Source of the DNA: Archegozetes longisetosus
Taxonomy: Eukaryota; Arthropoda; Arachnida; Sarcoptiformes; Trhypochthoniidae
DNA: 64,000 nt
Assembly (NCBI GenBank): GCA_018873245.2
Contig: JAEMBT020000001.1
Location: 7,196,220 to 7,260,219 of the forward strand
Direction: 5' to 3'
The notes under the pieces were generated by a model, which saw only the letters and a list, made by a program, of their open reading frames with translations, was not told the origin of the DNA and did not search any database. The position numbers were made by a program, and so were the translations under genes. This document shows, one piece after another, positions 11,766 through 23,713 of this stretch; the first letter of the stretch is position 1; every line of letters begins with the position of its first letter.

Positions 11766-12639
11766 TTTTTATCCCAAGAAATTCACTTTAAGTCAATATC
11801 TCAATTGAAAAGCGTTTTATTGAATTGATATTCTGTATAATTTAGTCTTAATGAGTTTTAAAATGACTTTTCTCGCTTTGATCCAGTAAGAATAAATATT
11901 TACTCATTTATGACCGCATAAAAAAGTGAAGAAAATTTGTTGTCTACAACTTTAGCGAAAATGTGAAGCTATTTTATATCTTTATATCATTCGAATCACA
12001 AATTATTATAATTTAATCTAAGACAGAGTTCGTCAGAATGAACGAAGTAATTAAGTTATGTTCGATCAAAGGCAAGACATTGAGTCAATTACTCTGATTT
12101 CCATACTTTTGAGCTGCAGTGTATTTGGAAATCTATTTAGAAGTTTTGAGATTCGATTCGAGCAATGTATAGAGGTTTCATATCTTACTTCAAAGGTGGC
12201 ATTAACTCATTTTGTCAAAATTTTCGAATTAGCGCATTATAGCACTTGGGTGACGATCAGAGTTCGGCAAAATAGTTGAAGAAATAGTTGGTTAATATAA
12301 TTGTGAAACAAACCCTAATATTAAACTTTGAATTTTACTTTCAAATGTTAACTTCTAATATATGATTCATATTTTAATAAGATAAATATATGTATTGAAA
12401 CATAAATCAGGTACTAGATGTTTTAAAACAATAAATCATTCACTTTGACAATACTCTGATTATTGGGTCAAGTTTTCATAATTAATTTCAAAGTTTAACA
12501 TTAAGGTTTGTTTCACAACTATATTGATAAACTATTTTTCAACTATTTTACCTTTCTCTAGTGACGATATATTCAAATTCGAAGAATAAACTTTATTAGA
12601 GTAGGCTAAAGTTTACTTTATATTTTGAGCTTGTAATCA
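11766..12639. other. AT-rich intergenic region with an imperfect inverted repeat
   Basis: Sequence around 12255-12345 (AAATAGTTG..GAAACAAACC..AACTTTG) recurs inverted around 12480-12550 (CAAAGTTTAAC..GGTTTGTTTCAC..CAACTATTT). This suggests a short decayed element. No gene seen. Confidence 0.35.
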
Positions 12640-13716
12640 ATTATCTAAATCAAATCGAACTTACATCTATAGAAATTCACGGCTATAATAAAAGTGCAAC
12701 AGTTTCAATAATGCATTTAATGGACAGATACAGTAACTTGGCCTCATTCACACTACCTATAATCGGACGTCCAGAAAATTGTCTCAAATGGAAAATAGGC
12801 GAACATCAGATTTAGTTTTTTAAATAAGACATTTAAATTAAGATATGTATTGATGTCCATCACATAAGAATTAAATCATATGCAGAATACTTAAGGCATC
12901 ATTAGGATAATGACGACAAGCTTTAAAGTACATAGTCTTTTTTTACTCGTTAAGCACTGAAAAAGTTTAATAACTTCTTAATTACAATTAATAGAAACAT
13001 TAAATTTGGCTCAATTATTCCTTATTTTAGGACAATTAAACTTTAGTTGTTTTGATTTGACTCTGACAAGTCATAGTCTAAAATTTTAAACAAAATGTTA
13101 CTATCAGTAAAACAACGTGTTGTCATAATAGAAAATTACATCATTAATGTTAAAACTCAAAATCCAAATAAAGAATTTTGACGAGCCCGAACTTTTTTCT
13201 ATGGAGACATCTGAAGAATAGTGTTTATTTATCAGATCCTCAAAATCTCGAGGAATTAGAATTAAAGATAACTAAAGAAATCAAAGCGATAAGTGTCGAA
13301 ACTTTGCATAAGTTTTCTGAAAATATGGTAAACCGCGTTCGGATGTGTCTGGCCATGAATGGTGGACATTTCCAGCAGTTATTGTAAAGTGAGTTTAATT
13401 GTCACAAAATAAAGAATAACTGAGCAAAATTTGATTTGTTTATTAGTTGTTATTAAAAAGTTATTGAACTTTTTCAGTGCCTAACGAGTAAAAAAAGACT
13501 GTATCCATTGTTTGTTTAATCATCTATATGCTAATTTCAGCTAAGAAAAAGAAACACAAAAAGATCGATGAAAATAACCTCAATTATTATGACGACAACC
13601 GTATTTCTGATAATTACGAGTAGTTCCAACATATTTATGAAGCACCAAATGATGAATATGAACCTATTAATGATACATATTTGGAAATTCTTGACAATAA
13701 ATCATTACATTCTTAA
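12640..13716 (+). pseudogene. Sushi/fucolectin-like receptor copy E, decayed and transposon-split
   Basis: 12640-12930 corresponds to the start of exon 2 of the receptor family (INYLNQIEL, RPENCLKWKIGEHQ, VHHIRIKSYAEYLRHH) with several stops. 13503-13716 corresponds to the end of exon 3: SIVCLIIYMLIS (transmembrane), then KKKKHKKIDENNLNYYDDNR and IYEAPNDEYEPINDTYLEIL to a normal stop, with one internal TAG. The middle (rest of the fucolectin-like domain, sushi 2 and 3) is missing. A Tc/mariner-type element sits exactly at the joint. No exon 1 was found upstream. It confirms that the tyrosine-rich tail was ancestral to the cluster. Confidence 0.8.
12934..13500 (+). mobile_element. Internally deleted Tc/mariner-like (IS630 superfamily) element
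   Basis: Long terminal inverted repeats of about 110 bases: GTCTTTTTTTACTCGTTA.. on the left and ..TAACGAGTAAAAAAAGAC on the right. The homology runs inward through GACAATTAAACT. Flanks are TA on both sides. Inside, an N-terminal piece (LSVKQRVVIIENYII) is joined directly to a C-terminal piece (SPNFFLWRHLKNSVYL..NLEELELKI..VRMCLAMNGGHFQQLL), with the catalytic middle absent. Non-autonomous copy within receptor pseudogene E. Confidence 0.8.
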
Positions 13717-14144
13717 TATACTTCATTCAAGATAGCTATATGAGAAAGAGTGACAAGAATGCACATTATATGCGTTCAATCTATAAGATATTACATTTTT
13801 GAAAGAGTTCTGATTCATCATTAATAATATGAACAATAGAAGAATAAAAAGAATGCTCAAAAATAGTCTGTTTCACAGTTTTATACAGTCCTGCTGCTCT
13901 TCCTCAATCAAAATTTTGAAACTTCAATCATAAAAGTGTCGTGTTAGAAGCTGAGAAGTAACCTTTAAGAATATAAATATGAACTCAATTAAAATCGATA
14001 GAAGCTTATTTGTCAAATTCATAAGGATATAAGTTAAGCAAAACTAGAAGTCGATTAAGTCTTTATGTAGACCTGGAATGAAATGATACATTATTTCGCA
14101 TTTTATATTTTAATTTTGATGACTTTCGTTTAGTTATATTTTTT

Positions 14145-17100
14145 GCTGGATTTTGCAGCTTCAACTAAACACTTATTTTTAATCACACATTCTCTGAACT
14201 CATTATATGACATCAAGAGGTTTACTTTTGCACAAATCTTGACTTTAATAGAGTTGACACTCAACTATTTCTTTCATCAGACCAAAGATCTTTCATAATG
14301 CTGAAAATTCTCTCAACCAAAAAACATTAGATACAGGAATAGATAGAACATTTACATTATGTAATTATATATAAATTTTTAAAGCTTCTGATCAGTCAAA
14401 ACTTGAGAAAACGTCTCCTGTCACATGTCAATTCCGGAGACCGGAGCAAAGATCTTAAAACCGAAAATCTAAACCCGTAGAAAGCACTCTACAAAAACCA
14501 TACCAAAAAGGAATATGCACTTATATTACAATTGTTTAAACAAATTTTTTCACTTAGCCTTAAATGGAAAACATTTTAAGTCATCATTATTTTTAGATTT
14601 TATTTTAAATTAATTGTTATCTTATTGTTTATAGAAATAAGACATTGCTCTTCAGAAAGAGTTAGCGTTTGATGGATTTTATTGAAGAAGTCTCAAACAA
14701 TTTTATTTATCTTATTCTAAATTAAGTTTAGAGAAACTTTAATATAATAGCAAGAACTTTTCAAATACTATTAAGCATTAAAGAGCTACTAAAGCGTATT
14801 TAAGGAGTAAGGCCTCATTGGATAAGAAATATGACTTTTAGGACTTTTAAGATCTACCAGTTTAATGTAATTCTATCTGACAATTTATTTTGCTAAAATA
14901 CTTGAACTTTATTTTTAACAAATGATTTTTATATTCATTAACTGGAACAATACTAATATTTGACAAATTATCTATTTAATACAGATCTGAAAAGTTACTT
15001 AAACAGAAAGCAATTAACAGATCATAATTCAATGACTCAAATGTTTTTAGAAATATTTTATTATGAATCTGAATATTGCACAAATACTTAATCCCAACCA
15101 TATTCCTAAAAGACCACCAAAATCTGCCATGAATGATGTAAATGTAGCTTCGGGTAAGTGCTCGATCGATTGATCAGGTAATCGACTATGTACTATATAA
15201 ACTAAAGTTCTTTTATCCCATGGAGAAAATTTTAAATTAATTTTGTCTTTCTGGTTAAATTCATAAACATGTTTATAACATTCATTCTGACACTTGTCAT
15301 CACAAATCGATACAGCTTTATCATAATTTTCACGTGCACAATCATAAGAATTTTTGCAAAACTTGATATTTTTATAATTACTAAGAATTTCCTTTCTCCA
15401 TAAATATCCAGTTTGTGAAACACATTCACCGCAACTCTTGTGCAAGCCTTTCACGACACATCTACCCACGCAATCAGTTCTAAGATTTTCATGATTTTCA
15501 TCATTCAAATCATAATTACGACAGTTGGTCAAATATTTTGGTGGTAATAATTTGATTTCAGTTCTGGAATAAGTTATCTTGTATTCATGACCACTTATTA
15601 ATGGTATGTATTCATCACCATAAAGAAGATCGGGAATAGAGTTAGAAGAATGTATTGCAAACTGTATTGACTGGTTTTTGTCATAAATGTTAGGCGGAAA
15701 CCATCTTGTGTCGTGATTTACTTGAATAGCTATATGACCCAATTTCATTCTGAAATTTCTCCATTTCTCCTTTAAATCACTAAAGAATGTATAGCATTTT
15801 GATCCAAACGTATCAAGATCAGTCATTGAAATAGACTCAACAGGGTCTAGGTCTGTTATATTCACATTTTCTATAGATTCAATATTGTTACCATTTCGAA
15901 CTGTTCCCTTTACTACAATTTCGATAGCTTGCTTTGTGTCCAAATCTTTGTATTGATCATCAATATATCTATCAATTATCTCGAATGTTTTAATAGGTCT
16001 TTTCGTGAAATTGAAAGGAATACTCAAATTGTCGAACAAGTCGTAAACTGGTGTTTTATAACTTTTACCCGATTCTGTAAAATTATCATAAAAAATATTT
16101 TCCAAAAACTTTTTCAGAGATTCATCGTTAAAATCATTATCTTTCACATTATTAATAATGTTCTGATATACTTCGTAAACATTTTTCAATTCTGGATACC
16201 GTTGAGCGACTTTATCCATCGATATAAATGCTGGATAACAGATAGTAATAGCGGGAAGTTTATTGTATTTATTAATTGATTTTCCAACATGAATACTGGC
16301 AACTGTTTGTCCAGTTAAATACTGGGCGAAAATTTCATATGTTTGATACATTAAGCCACAAACGCAACTCACAGAAATCAACGTTTTCAAGGTAAATATA
16401 CTTTTTTCTTTTCTGGTCATTTCAGAGAACTTTTTCCTTCTTTTGGTTTGTTCATCCATTTTGTTGTTAATATTATAAGTCGAACAATAATTTTTCGTAT
16501 CAAATTCACTTTTATCAAATCATAGAACTACATTAAATTAACTCAGCTTTATAATCAATAAAACGAAACAAAAATATCTTTTTATGTTCTTTTATGAGAA
16601 GAATAAAATTGTCACTTAATAACTTCGCAATTTTCTCGGTAATATTTGAATTATATAACATAAATTCGAACTATTGGTGACTTGATTCCATAACTCAATT
16701 TGTAGACAGCTTCTTATTGGAATGTGTGCACTTCTTCACAATAAAATGGCAGAGCGAACGCTATAATCGATATTGCACGACTTCAACATAGGCCACACCT
16801 CAATAAATATCGTACAATAAAACCTCCAGATTAACAGTAATTGTGATCTCGTAAATTAATACTAGTATTTAATACTATTAGATATACATTAAATGAAATT
16901 TTTAGCTTATTATAATTTTGTTTAGTTTTTATGTTGATTTGTACTAACATTATATTAACTTTATTAGAAATGAAATTACGGTAAATTATTAGAATAGAAT
17001 ATTATTATTGAAATTTATATTTGGCTCTTATAACGTCATAGAAGGCGTAGCCTACATTGAAGTCTTAAAATATCAACAATAGGATTCATAAGCTATAATG

Positions 17101-17360
17101 ATCGCCAATACCAAGTAATTGTCGTGAAAACTTGTAAGTTCTATTAGACTTGTTCTAAATGATGCTTATTCACCGCTACATCATGAGTGCTATTTCAATT
17201 ATTAAAAATAATTGATGTGAGCTTATGATAAGAATGATTTCTTTGTATTTGCGTTTATTTAATTTATCTCTAATTATATCACTTGTAGTAATTAGTGCTA
17301 AAGGGCTAATTTATATTGATGTACATAATGATATAAAAGGTAATTAACGAATTTGAATGA
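14145..17360. repeat. Segmental duplication, copy 1 (DEG/ENaC gene with flanks)
   Basis: This block matches 18160-21660 in the same orientation, offset by about 4.1 kb. For example GCTGGATTTTGCAGCTTCAA occurs at both 3' ends, and AATTATTAAAAATAATT-type sequence with TTATTACTTGTAGTAAT at both 5' ends. Parts of it also match, inverted, the units at 55770-58200 and 60290-62060. The intact minus-strand channel gene at 15047-16459 is its core. Confidence 0.75.
15047..16459 (-). CDS. DEG/ENaC family sodium channel, intact single exon
   Basis: A 470-residue uninterrupted frame; ATG at 16459 follows AACAAA, as in its paralogs. DEG/ENaC subunits form trimeric amiloride-sensitive cation channels in the plasma membrane, used in arthropods for taste, touch or peptide gating. 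Visible landmarks: TM1 at about residues 23-50, the post-TM1 motif NKYNKLPAITICYP, and a large cysteine-rich extracellular region (LLPPKYLTNCRNY, DCVGRCV, SCGECV, CDDKCQNECYKH). TM2 near residues 440-468 carries FGGLLGIWLGLS, whose GLS is the selectivity-filter G-x-S type. N and C termini are short. It closely resembles the gene at 56221. Lack of introns is unusual for the family at large. Family very confident; ligand unknown. Confidence 0.93.
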   Translation of the reverse strand: MDEQTKRRKKFSEMTRKEKSIFTLKTLISVSCVCGLMYQTYEIFAQYLTGQTVASIHVGKSINKYNKLPAITICYPAFISMDKVAQRYPELKNVYEVYQNIINNVKDNDFNDESLKKFLENIFYDNFTESGKSYKTPVYDLFDNLSIPFNFTKRPIKTFEIIDRYIDDQYKDLDTKQAIEIVVKGTVRNGNNIESIENVNITDLDPVESISMTDLDTFGSKCYTFFSDLKEKWRNFRMKLGHIAIQVNHDTRWFPPNIYDKNQSIQFAIHSSNSIPDLLYGDEYIPLISGHEYKITYSRTEIKLLPPKYLTNCRNYDLNDENHENLRTDCVGRCVVKGLHKSCGECVSQTGYLWRKEILSNYKNIKFCKNSYDCARENYDKAVSICDDKCQNECYKHVYEFNQKDKINLKFSPWDKRTLVYIVHSRLPDQSIEHLPEATFTSFMADFGGLLGIWLGLSICAIFRFIIKYF

Positions 17361-18979
17361 GATTCGCTCATCCTAAGATACAATTACCTCATAGTTCGTG
17401 ATTCAAGTCAGAGCTAACTTCAATTAATGTACGAATATAGTTAGGATTATCAACGATATGTCAGAGAATTTTTAACATTGAAATAACTTGACATTTAATT
17501 GAACTTTCCCCATAGTGGATGAGCGCATACTCTATCGTGGGATAAACATAAATTCATTTACTAAAGCTTTCAAATAAAATGAACATTAAGTCAATGACGT
17601 TATATATATTTCATGAAGAAACTATTTTTTGATCGAATTAATCAATATTAAGTCATTAAAAAAAGTTAAACGTTTGTATAATCATAATAACTATTAAAGT
17701 GAATCTAATAATAGTTGCAAAAATGACTTTTTATTACATAAAGTTTCGATAATTATCAATTTTTAGTAAGTACCTAAATTCATTTAAATAAAATACGATT
17801 CCTTTATGAATAAGAAACGCCTTTAAAAGCTCAAGCATATCATTGATGATCTATCCTTCATATATATATACAGTCTACTATTTACTATGTAAGCTCTTAG
17901 CAGAAAGTTTTTTGTTATGTTTTGACCCATACCGAAACACTTATTTGCAAAGACAGCAAGTTGTGAAAATTATGTTTTAATAGTAAACAAATGGATGTGT
18001 AATTTTAGCAAAGTGACACGACTTGCGTACTTTGAAAAAACAGTGTTTTGCTATGATCTAAAACATGTCGAAAACTTTCTGTTAAGAGTTTACAATCTAC
18101 TCTAAATAGTTTTCCTTTGATCCCTGATGAGTATAGACAAAAAATTAAAGACAGCATCAAAATTGCTGGATTTTGCAGCTTCAACTAAACACTTATTTTT
18201 AATGACATATTCTCTGAACTCATTGCATGACATCAAGAGGTTTACCTATTTACAAATCTCGGCTTTAATAGAGTTAACACTCAACTATTGCTTTCACCAG
18301 ACCAAAGATTTTTCATAATACTGAAAATTCTCTCAACCAAGAAACACTACCGCTGGTGAACATTAGATACAGGAATACATATAACAACATTAACATTATA
18401 TAATTATATAATATTTTTTAAAGCTTCTAATCAATCAAAGCGTGAGAAAACGTCTCCGCTTACATGTTGACTCTGGAGACTATAGCAAAGATTCTAAAAT
18501 CAGAAGAGCTTTAAGAGCAGAGATCTTAAAATCGAGGAATCCGGGTTAAAGCCGCATATATAAACCCGTATAGAGCATTCTACAAAGATTATACCAAAAA
18601 GGCATATGCACTTACATTACTGCTGCTTTCAAAATTTTTTTCACTTAGTCTTGGATAGAGAACTTCTAAAGTCCTGATTTTTCTTAGACTATAGAAAGTT
18701 TTAGTTCAAATTAATTATTATCTTATTGTTTATAGAGATAAGAAATCGCTTTTCAGAAAGAGTTAGCATTTAGCAGCTTTTATTGAAGAAGTCTAAAACA
18801 CTTTGATTTATCTTATTCTAAATTATATTTGCATTTTCTATCAATTCGCTATCATTATTGTTCTGTATTGTTCTCTTTACTGTAATTTCTATAGCGTGTT
18901 TTATGTCTAAATCCTTGTATTGGTCGTCGAGAAAGACATCATGTGAAATCGTTTATGAAAGAGAGAGTTTCAACTCTGT

Positions 18980-19241
18980 ATCTGTTATCCGGCATTTATA
19001 TCAATGGAAAAAGTCGCTCGACTGTATCCACAATTGACGGACGTTTACAAAGAATATCAGAACATTACTAATAACGTGAAAGATAATGATTTTAATAATG
19101 AAGTTCTGAAGAATATTCTGGAAAGTATTTTTATAATAATTTTACAGAATCGGGTCAGGGTCATAAAACACCAGTTTATGACTTGATCGATAATTTGAAT
19201 GTTTCTTTCAGTTTTCCCAAAGACCTATTAAAACATTCAAG

Positions 19242-19297
<56 letters not shown>

Positions 19298-19715
19298 TAA
19301 AGTGTACTATTAAAAGGTTCTAACTTTGAAGTCAAAGTTTATGAGTAGAGTTATATAGTTAACTTACAAGTTATTACTAAACATTTTAGTGCTCTTAAAT
19401 ATGAACTTAATGTATTTTAATCACACACACACATACATAAACAATTTCATATGTCTTGAATGTTTTAATAGGTCTTTGGGAAAATTGAAAGAAACATTCA
19501 AATTATCGATCAAGTCATAAACTGGTGTTTTATGACCCTGACCCGATTCTGTAAAATTATTATAAAAATACTTTCCAGAATATTCTTCAGAACTTCATTA
19601 TTAAAATCATTATCTTTCACGTTATTAGTAATGTTCTGATATTCTTTGTAAACGTCCGTCAATTGTGGATACAGTCGAGCGCCTTTTTCCATTGATATAA
19701 ATGTCGGATAACAGA
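18980..19715. repeat. Inverted duplication of a channel fragment around TG/CA repeats
   Basis: The left arm (18980-19243, plus strand) and right arm (19440-19710, minus strand) encode almost the same 60-residue fragment, differing at one residue (MEKVARLY against MEKGARLY). Both carry the same frameshift, so the inversion-duplication came after the gene had died. The arms meet TG repeats on the left and a CACACACACA tract on the right. Confidence 0.85.
19245..19296. repeat. (TG)n microsatellite
   Basis: About 25 TG units with one TA interruption, at the inner edge of the left arm of the inverted duplication. A shorter CA tract at 19423-19434 mirrors it. Confidence 0.95.
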
Positions 19716-21656
19716 GCTGATATGTTCGTGGGCATAAGATTAGGCGCTTATTTAGTTAATGAGAAATTACAAAATCATTTCATTTAATTATTTTCTCATA
19801 CCTTAAAGTGTCTTTTATTTATATTTTTAATTTTATTAAATTTAATTTCATTATAACGGAGTCATGATAATCGGAGCGGGATATAAGATATTAGAACTTT
19901 CCACTGCCTAAATGTTCCCGATTAATAATATCAATACTTAAATATCTTAATATGGATGTACTTTAAAGAATTATGAAATATAGAATAAATGATACAAAAT
20001 TTATTACAAAAGAAATGACTAGTAGTGTAATAACCCTATTTTTGTAAGACTGATTAAAGTGGTGAAATTCGAGATGTTCAGTAAATGGTCAAAATAAACT
20101 GTTTGGCATATTAAAATGTATCAAAATTAACATAGAAAGATCTATTAGAGAAATATAAATACAATTTATTGCAAGTTAAAGCATAATTTAAGAAAATTAA
20201 TTTAAAAGTGGTCGTAATTTTAGTTATCTACAAATTAAATTTTAAAATATATTGAAAATTTTCAGTATATTGATCTTTTCCTACTAAATATTGAATGTAA
20301 ATGGAAATTTAAATGAAAGTTTACATTTAATTTTAAGTTAATATTATTGAAAAACTTATACTGATTATAATTAAAATTAAAAAATTATAAAACTTATGTC
20401 ACTAGAAGGACATATATGGTGTTTTGGAAACATTTTTGAGAGTAAAGGTGTAATAAAACCTTTGAAATGGTTAGAAAAATGGATGATAACTGAAAATTCA
20501 CATTCAGAATAATTAAAAGAACAGATAATATACATATTAATAACATAAAATTAAAATTTTACTATAAAATTGATCCGTTATTAATTATCTTAAACTGCCT
20601 ACTAACATTATTTCAACTCTGTAGTAGTAGCTGGAAGTTTATTGTATTTATTAATTGATTTTCCAACATTAATACTGACAACTGTTTGTCCAATTAAATA
20701 TTGAGCAACAATTTCGCATGTTCGATATATAAGACTACAAACACAACTCACAGAAACCAATGTTTTCAAGATAAATATATATTAATCTTTTCTGGTCATT
20801 TCAGAGAACATTTTCTTTTTTTCAGTTTTTCATCCATTTTGCTATTAATGTAAGTTGAAGAATAATTTTCCGTATCAAATTAACTTTTATCAAATCAGAG
20901 AATTATATTAAATTTTCAGAACTCAATTTGTAGACAGTTTCTTATTGGAAGGTGTGCACTCCTTAACTTCATAATAAAATAGCAGAACGAACACTAGCAT
21001 TCATAAGCTACAATCATTGCCAATATCAAGTAATTGCCATGAAGAATTATGAGTTCTATTTGACATAAAAGATGCTTATTCATTCGTTACGCCGTTATCA
21101 ATTGTGTTGATGGAGACCAATAGTTTGAATTTGTTGTTTTTTATTACAAAACATAAAGGCAAAGACAAACAACATAACTTTGAAGTTGGAATTTACATGT
21201 ACAATAAGATTGAGACCTTAGGACCCATATGTGATGTTCTATGTCTGTTCTCTAAGAACCGACTCCCCGTAAGAAAACAAAATTTAAGTTTATGTAATTA
21301 TATATGCTACAGTTTATGTAGTGTCTTATAACAATAATACATGTAAATCATGTGATATTGAAAAAAAAGTGTTAAATAACTTGGTATAAGTTTAAATGTA
21401 CTTTTTCTATAAAATATATAAAACCTCGACTCATATTACTTAAGGTTACGCCACTGCGTAACACATCACTAAGTATCTGAAATCGCGTAAAAATTTTCAA
21501 TTATCAAAATACTCATTTTGAATGCTATTTTGATTATTAAAAATAATTTATGTGAGCTTATTATAAGACTGATTTCTTTTTATTTACGTTTATTTAAATT
21601 TATCTCTTAATTATAAGTTATTACTTGTAGTAATAAGTACTAATATGGTTAATTTA

Positions 21657-22089
21657 AAGGATCCCAACTAATGATTTGCTAGGGACCCATAGCAAAATTA
21701 TAAGAGGCAGAGCAAAATTGATTTTATATTTAGATTCTACTATAAAGAATACATTTAATAAAGTTTATTTTAATAATCATTGTCTGAATCTCTAGCTTCT
21801 CCAAAAGCTATGCATTTTATTCGATCAATAAATCTTTGATTATTGTTATCATTGGCAAAATTGACCATAATTTGATAAAACGTTTTAAAGGTTTTAATCA
21901 GTAATAACTGATTATAAAGATTTTGATTAATTTTGGTATTTTGTCTAAAAAGATGATATTTTTTTCAATTTTTTTGAAAGGATAGATTTTAATGTATTTT
22001 TTAAAGAGTAGAATCCAGATATGAAATCAATTTTCTCTATCTCTTATATTTCTGCTGTAGACCCCTAGCAAAGCATTATTTGGGGCCTT
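21657..22089. mobile_element. Non-autonomous element with about 100-bp terminal inverted repeats
   Basis: The left end AAGGATCCCAACTAATG..TTTGCTAGGGACC pairs with the right end read in reverse, AAGGCCCCAAATAATG..TTTGCTAGGGGTC. The homology continues through ATATAAGAG and GATTCTACT. No coding capacity. The target duplication is not clear, and the superfamily is not assigned. Confidence 0.65.
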
Positions 22090-23713
22090 GTAAATGGTGA
22101 TCTTTAAGTGCAAAGTATTTAATCAAAATAAATGGATAAATTTCCACTATTTTGTTCAATATTAATCATATCGAACTTATAAAACAAAAATTATTGAATA
22201 CTTTTTAATACCATTAGAAATCAATTATTACGTATAAAGTATTAGCACTAGATATCTAGTGAAAATCTCAAATTATGAAAAATTTAAGTTTTCTTTTGTC
22301 TAAATATTGTCTAAATTATATACATATTTCTAATTATTGCACTGTGTTATTTTCGGTCAAAACGTTCAGCAATTAATTCAGTGATTTTATGGGTTCAGTA
22401 CATCCTTTGTAAGAAAGTATTGTCATTACTTTAATGTCATTAAATATTTAGAAAAGATTTTTGTTATTCAAGAAATCGTTGCTTCGTATCTACGGGTACC
22501 AAGTCAGTTCGACCCTAAAACCGGAAGAAAATATCAAGATTTTTCTCCTTTATAGGAAACATTAAAACATCATTTCATATTCATTCATTATTAAAGGTGA
22601 AATAATATCGACTTTTCTCTTTAGGACTATAAGCACATGGAATTTTGATTCTCTTAATCTTTTGTATGAATGAATTGATTGATTAAGTCATTTTGATAAA
22701 AAATTAATTTATGATTTTCTAAAATATATAGAAATCCTGTGAAACACTATAAGCTTATTAATATAATTAGCTTCTAAAATGACTAAATTTTAAGTTAAGA
22801 GATGTTTTTATAGGGTTCTTTCAAAATTTTTATATGAAATCAATTTAAGAAAGTCAATGAAAGATTGACTTAAGCATAGATTTAAGTGTATGAAAGAATA
22901 TGAAACGAAAAACAAATATTTTTAAATGTTTGTTTCAAAACTTTTTACTTTCGAAATTGATCACGTTATATACTTTTTTAAGAAATTTTTTCTAGTAAAA
23001 TATTTCACTGAAAACTGGAGAAACTGACATGTGTTGAATTTTCAGACAGGAGAACACCCTCAAATACCTAAGACTCCTATTTAACTCCGGAGATCTAGCA
23101 GCCGTATTCGTATTCTTAAGATCAGTTCAAGGTTGGGAATACATTTTCTATCAATGGGTTTCTTTGTATTTGGATACTTGGGTGCAGTCGTTCATTTCTC
23201 TGTAATGTTAATCCAATTAGCAAAATATCTGGTGATATTCACTTAAATTAAATGGAAGTTTCGTTATTTAAATATTTTTGCACTAAATGATTTGTCTAAA
23301 TTTTAAGGATGAAGATGAAAATTTACTGTTTCGATATATTGAGTTATTAATTATTTGGGTTTGAATTTTAGTATATCTTTTTTGAATTGCTCTATTTAAG
23401 AAAAATGATTAAAATTTCGCGTATAAAAATATGTAATTTAAATAATAAATATTTCTCAACAACATTTTTGATGAATATAAATGTTAAATTGAGGCATCTA
23501 TTAATTGGAAAACGACAGATAAGAGTAAACATTTTTCTCACTAACACACTTTTAGGATGAATTTTTGTCACATCCTCCATATTATTCATCCTTCCGAAAG
23601 AGCTTTATTTATAATGAAGAACTCGAAAAAGTTTTAGTTGAAAACAGCTTTCACTTTAAATCCTGGACAGCAAATAGACTACTTGCATAAATTTCCTACT
23701 TATACTAATAGCA
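22090..23713. other. AT-rich intergenic region upstream of receptor gene A
   Basis: No coding region, RNA or clear repeat is supported. The stretch before 23714 lacks the conserved upstream block shared by receptor genes B, C and D. Confidence 0.4.

Larger units (their letters stand above)
18835..20840 (-). pseudogene. DEG/ENaC pseudogene with insertion and internal inverted duplication
   Basis: Read on the minus strand, the N-terminal 50 residues lie at 20840-20625. A foreign stretch of about 0.9 kb follows (20620-19725). Residues of about 55-140 are at 19720-19445 (MEKGARLYPQLTDVYKEYQ), with a frameshift after NILESIF. Then come a spacer and a second copy of the same segment on the plus strand (18985-19243). 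A last minus-strand scrap (18930-18835) matches the DDQYKDLD..AIEI..K.T region. Most of the cysteine-rich region and TM2 are gone. Clearly a dead paralog of the gene at 15047-16459. Confidence 0.85.
18160..21660. repeat. Segmental duplication, copy 2 (decayed)
   Basis: Direct repeat of 14145-17360. The channel gene inside is broken by insertions and an internal inverted duplication (18835-20840), while both flanks are still easy to align. The right edge coincides with the terminal repeat of a short element starting near 21657. Confidence 0.7.

Noticed and set aside
15929..16279. Plus-strand open frame of 116 codons
   Set aside because: Lies antisense within the intact DEG/ENaC gene; explained by its codon content.
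19004..19692. Two separate small genes encoding MEK.ARLYPQLTDVYKEY
   Set aside because: Both are arms of an inverted duplication of a dead DEG/ENaC fragment with a shared frameshift.
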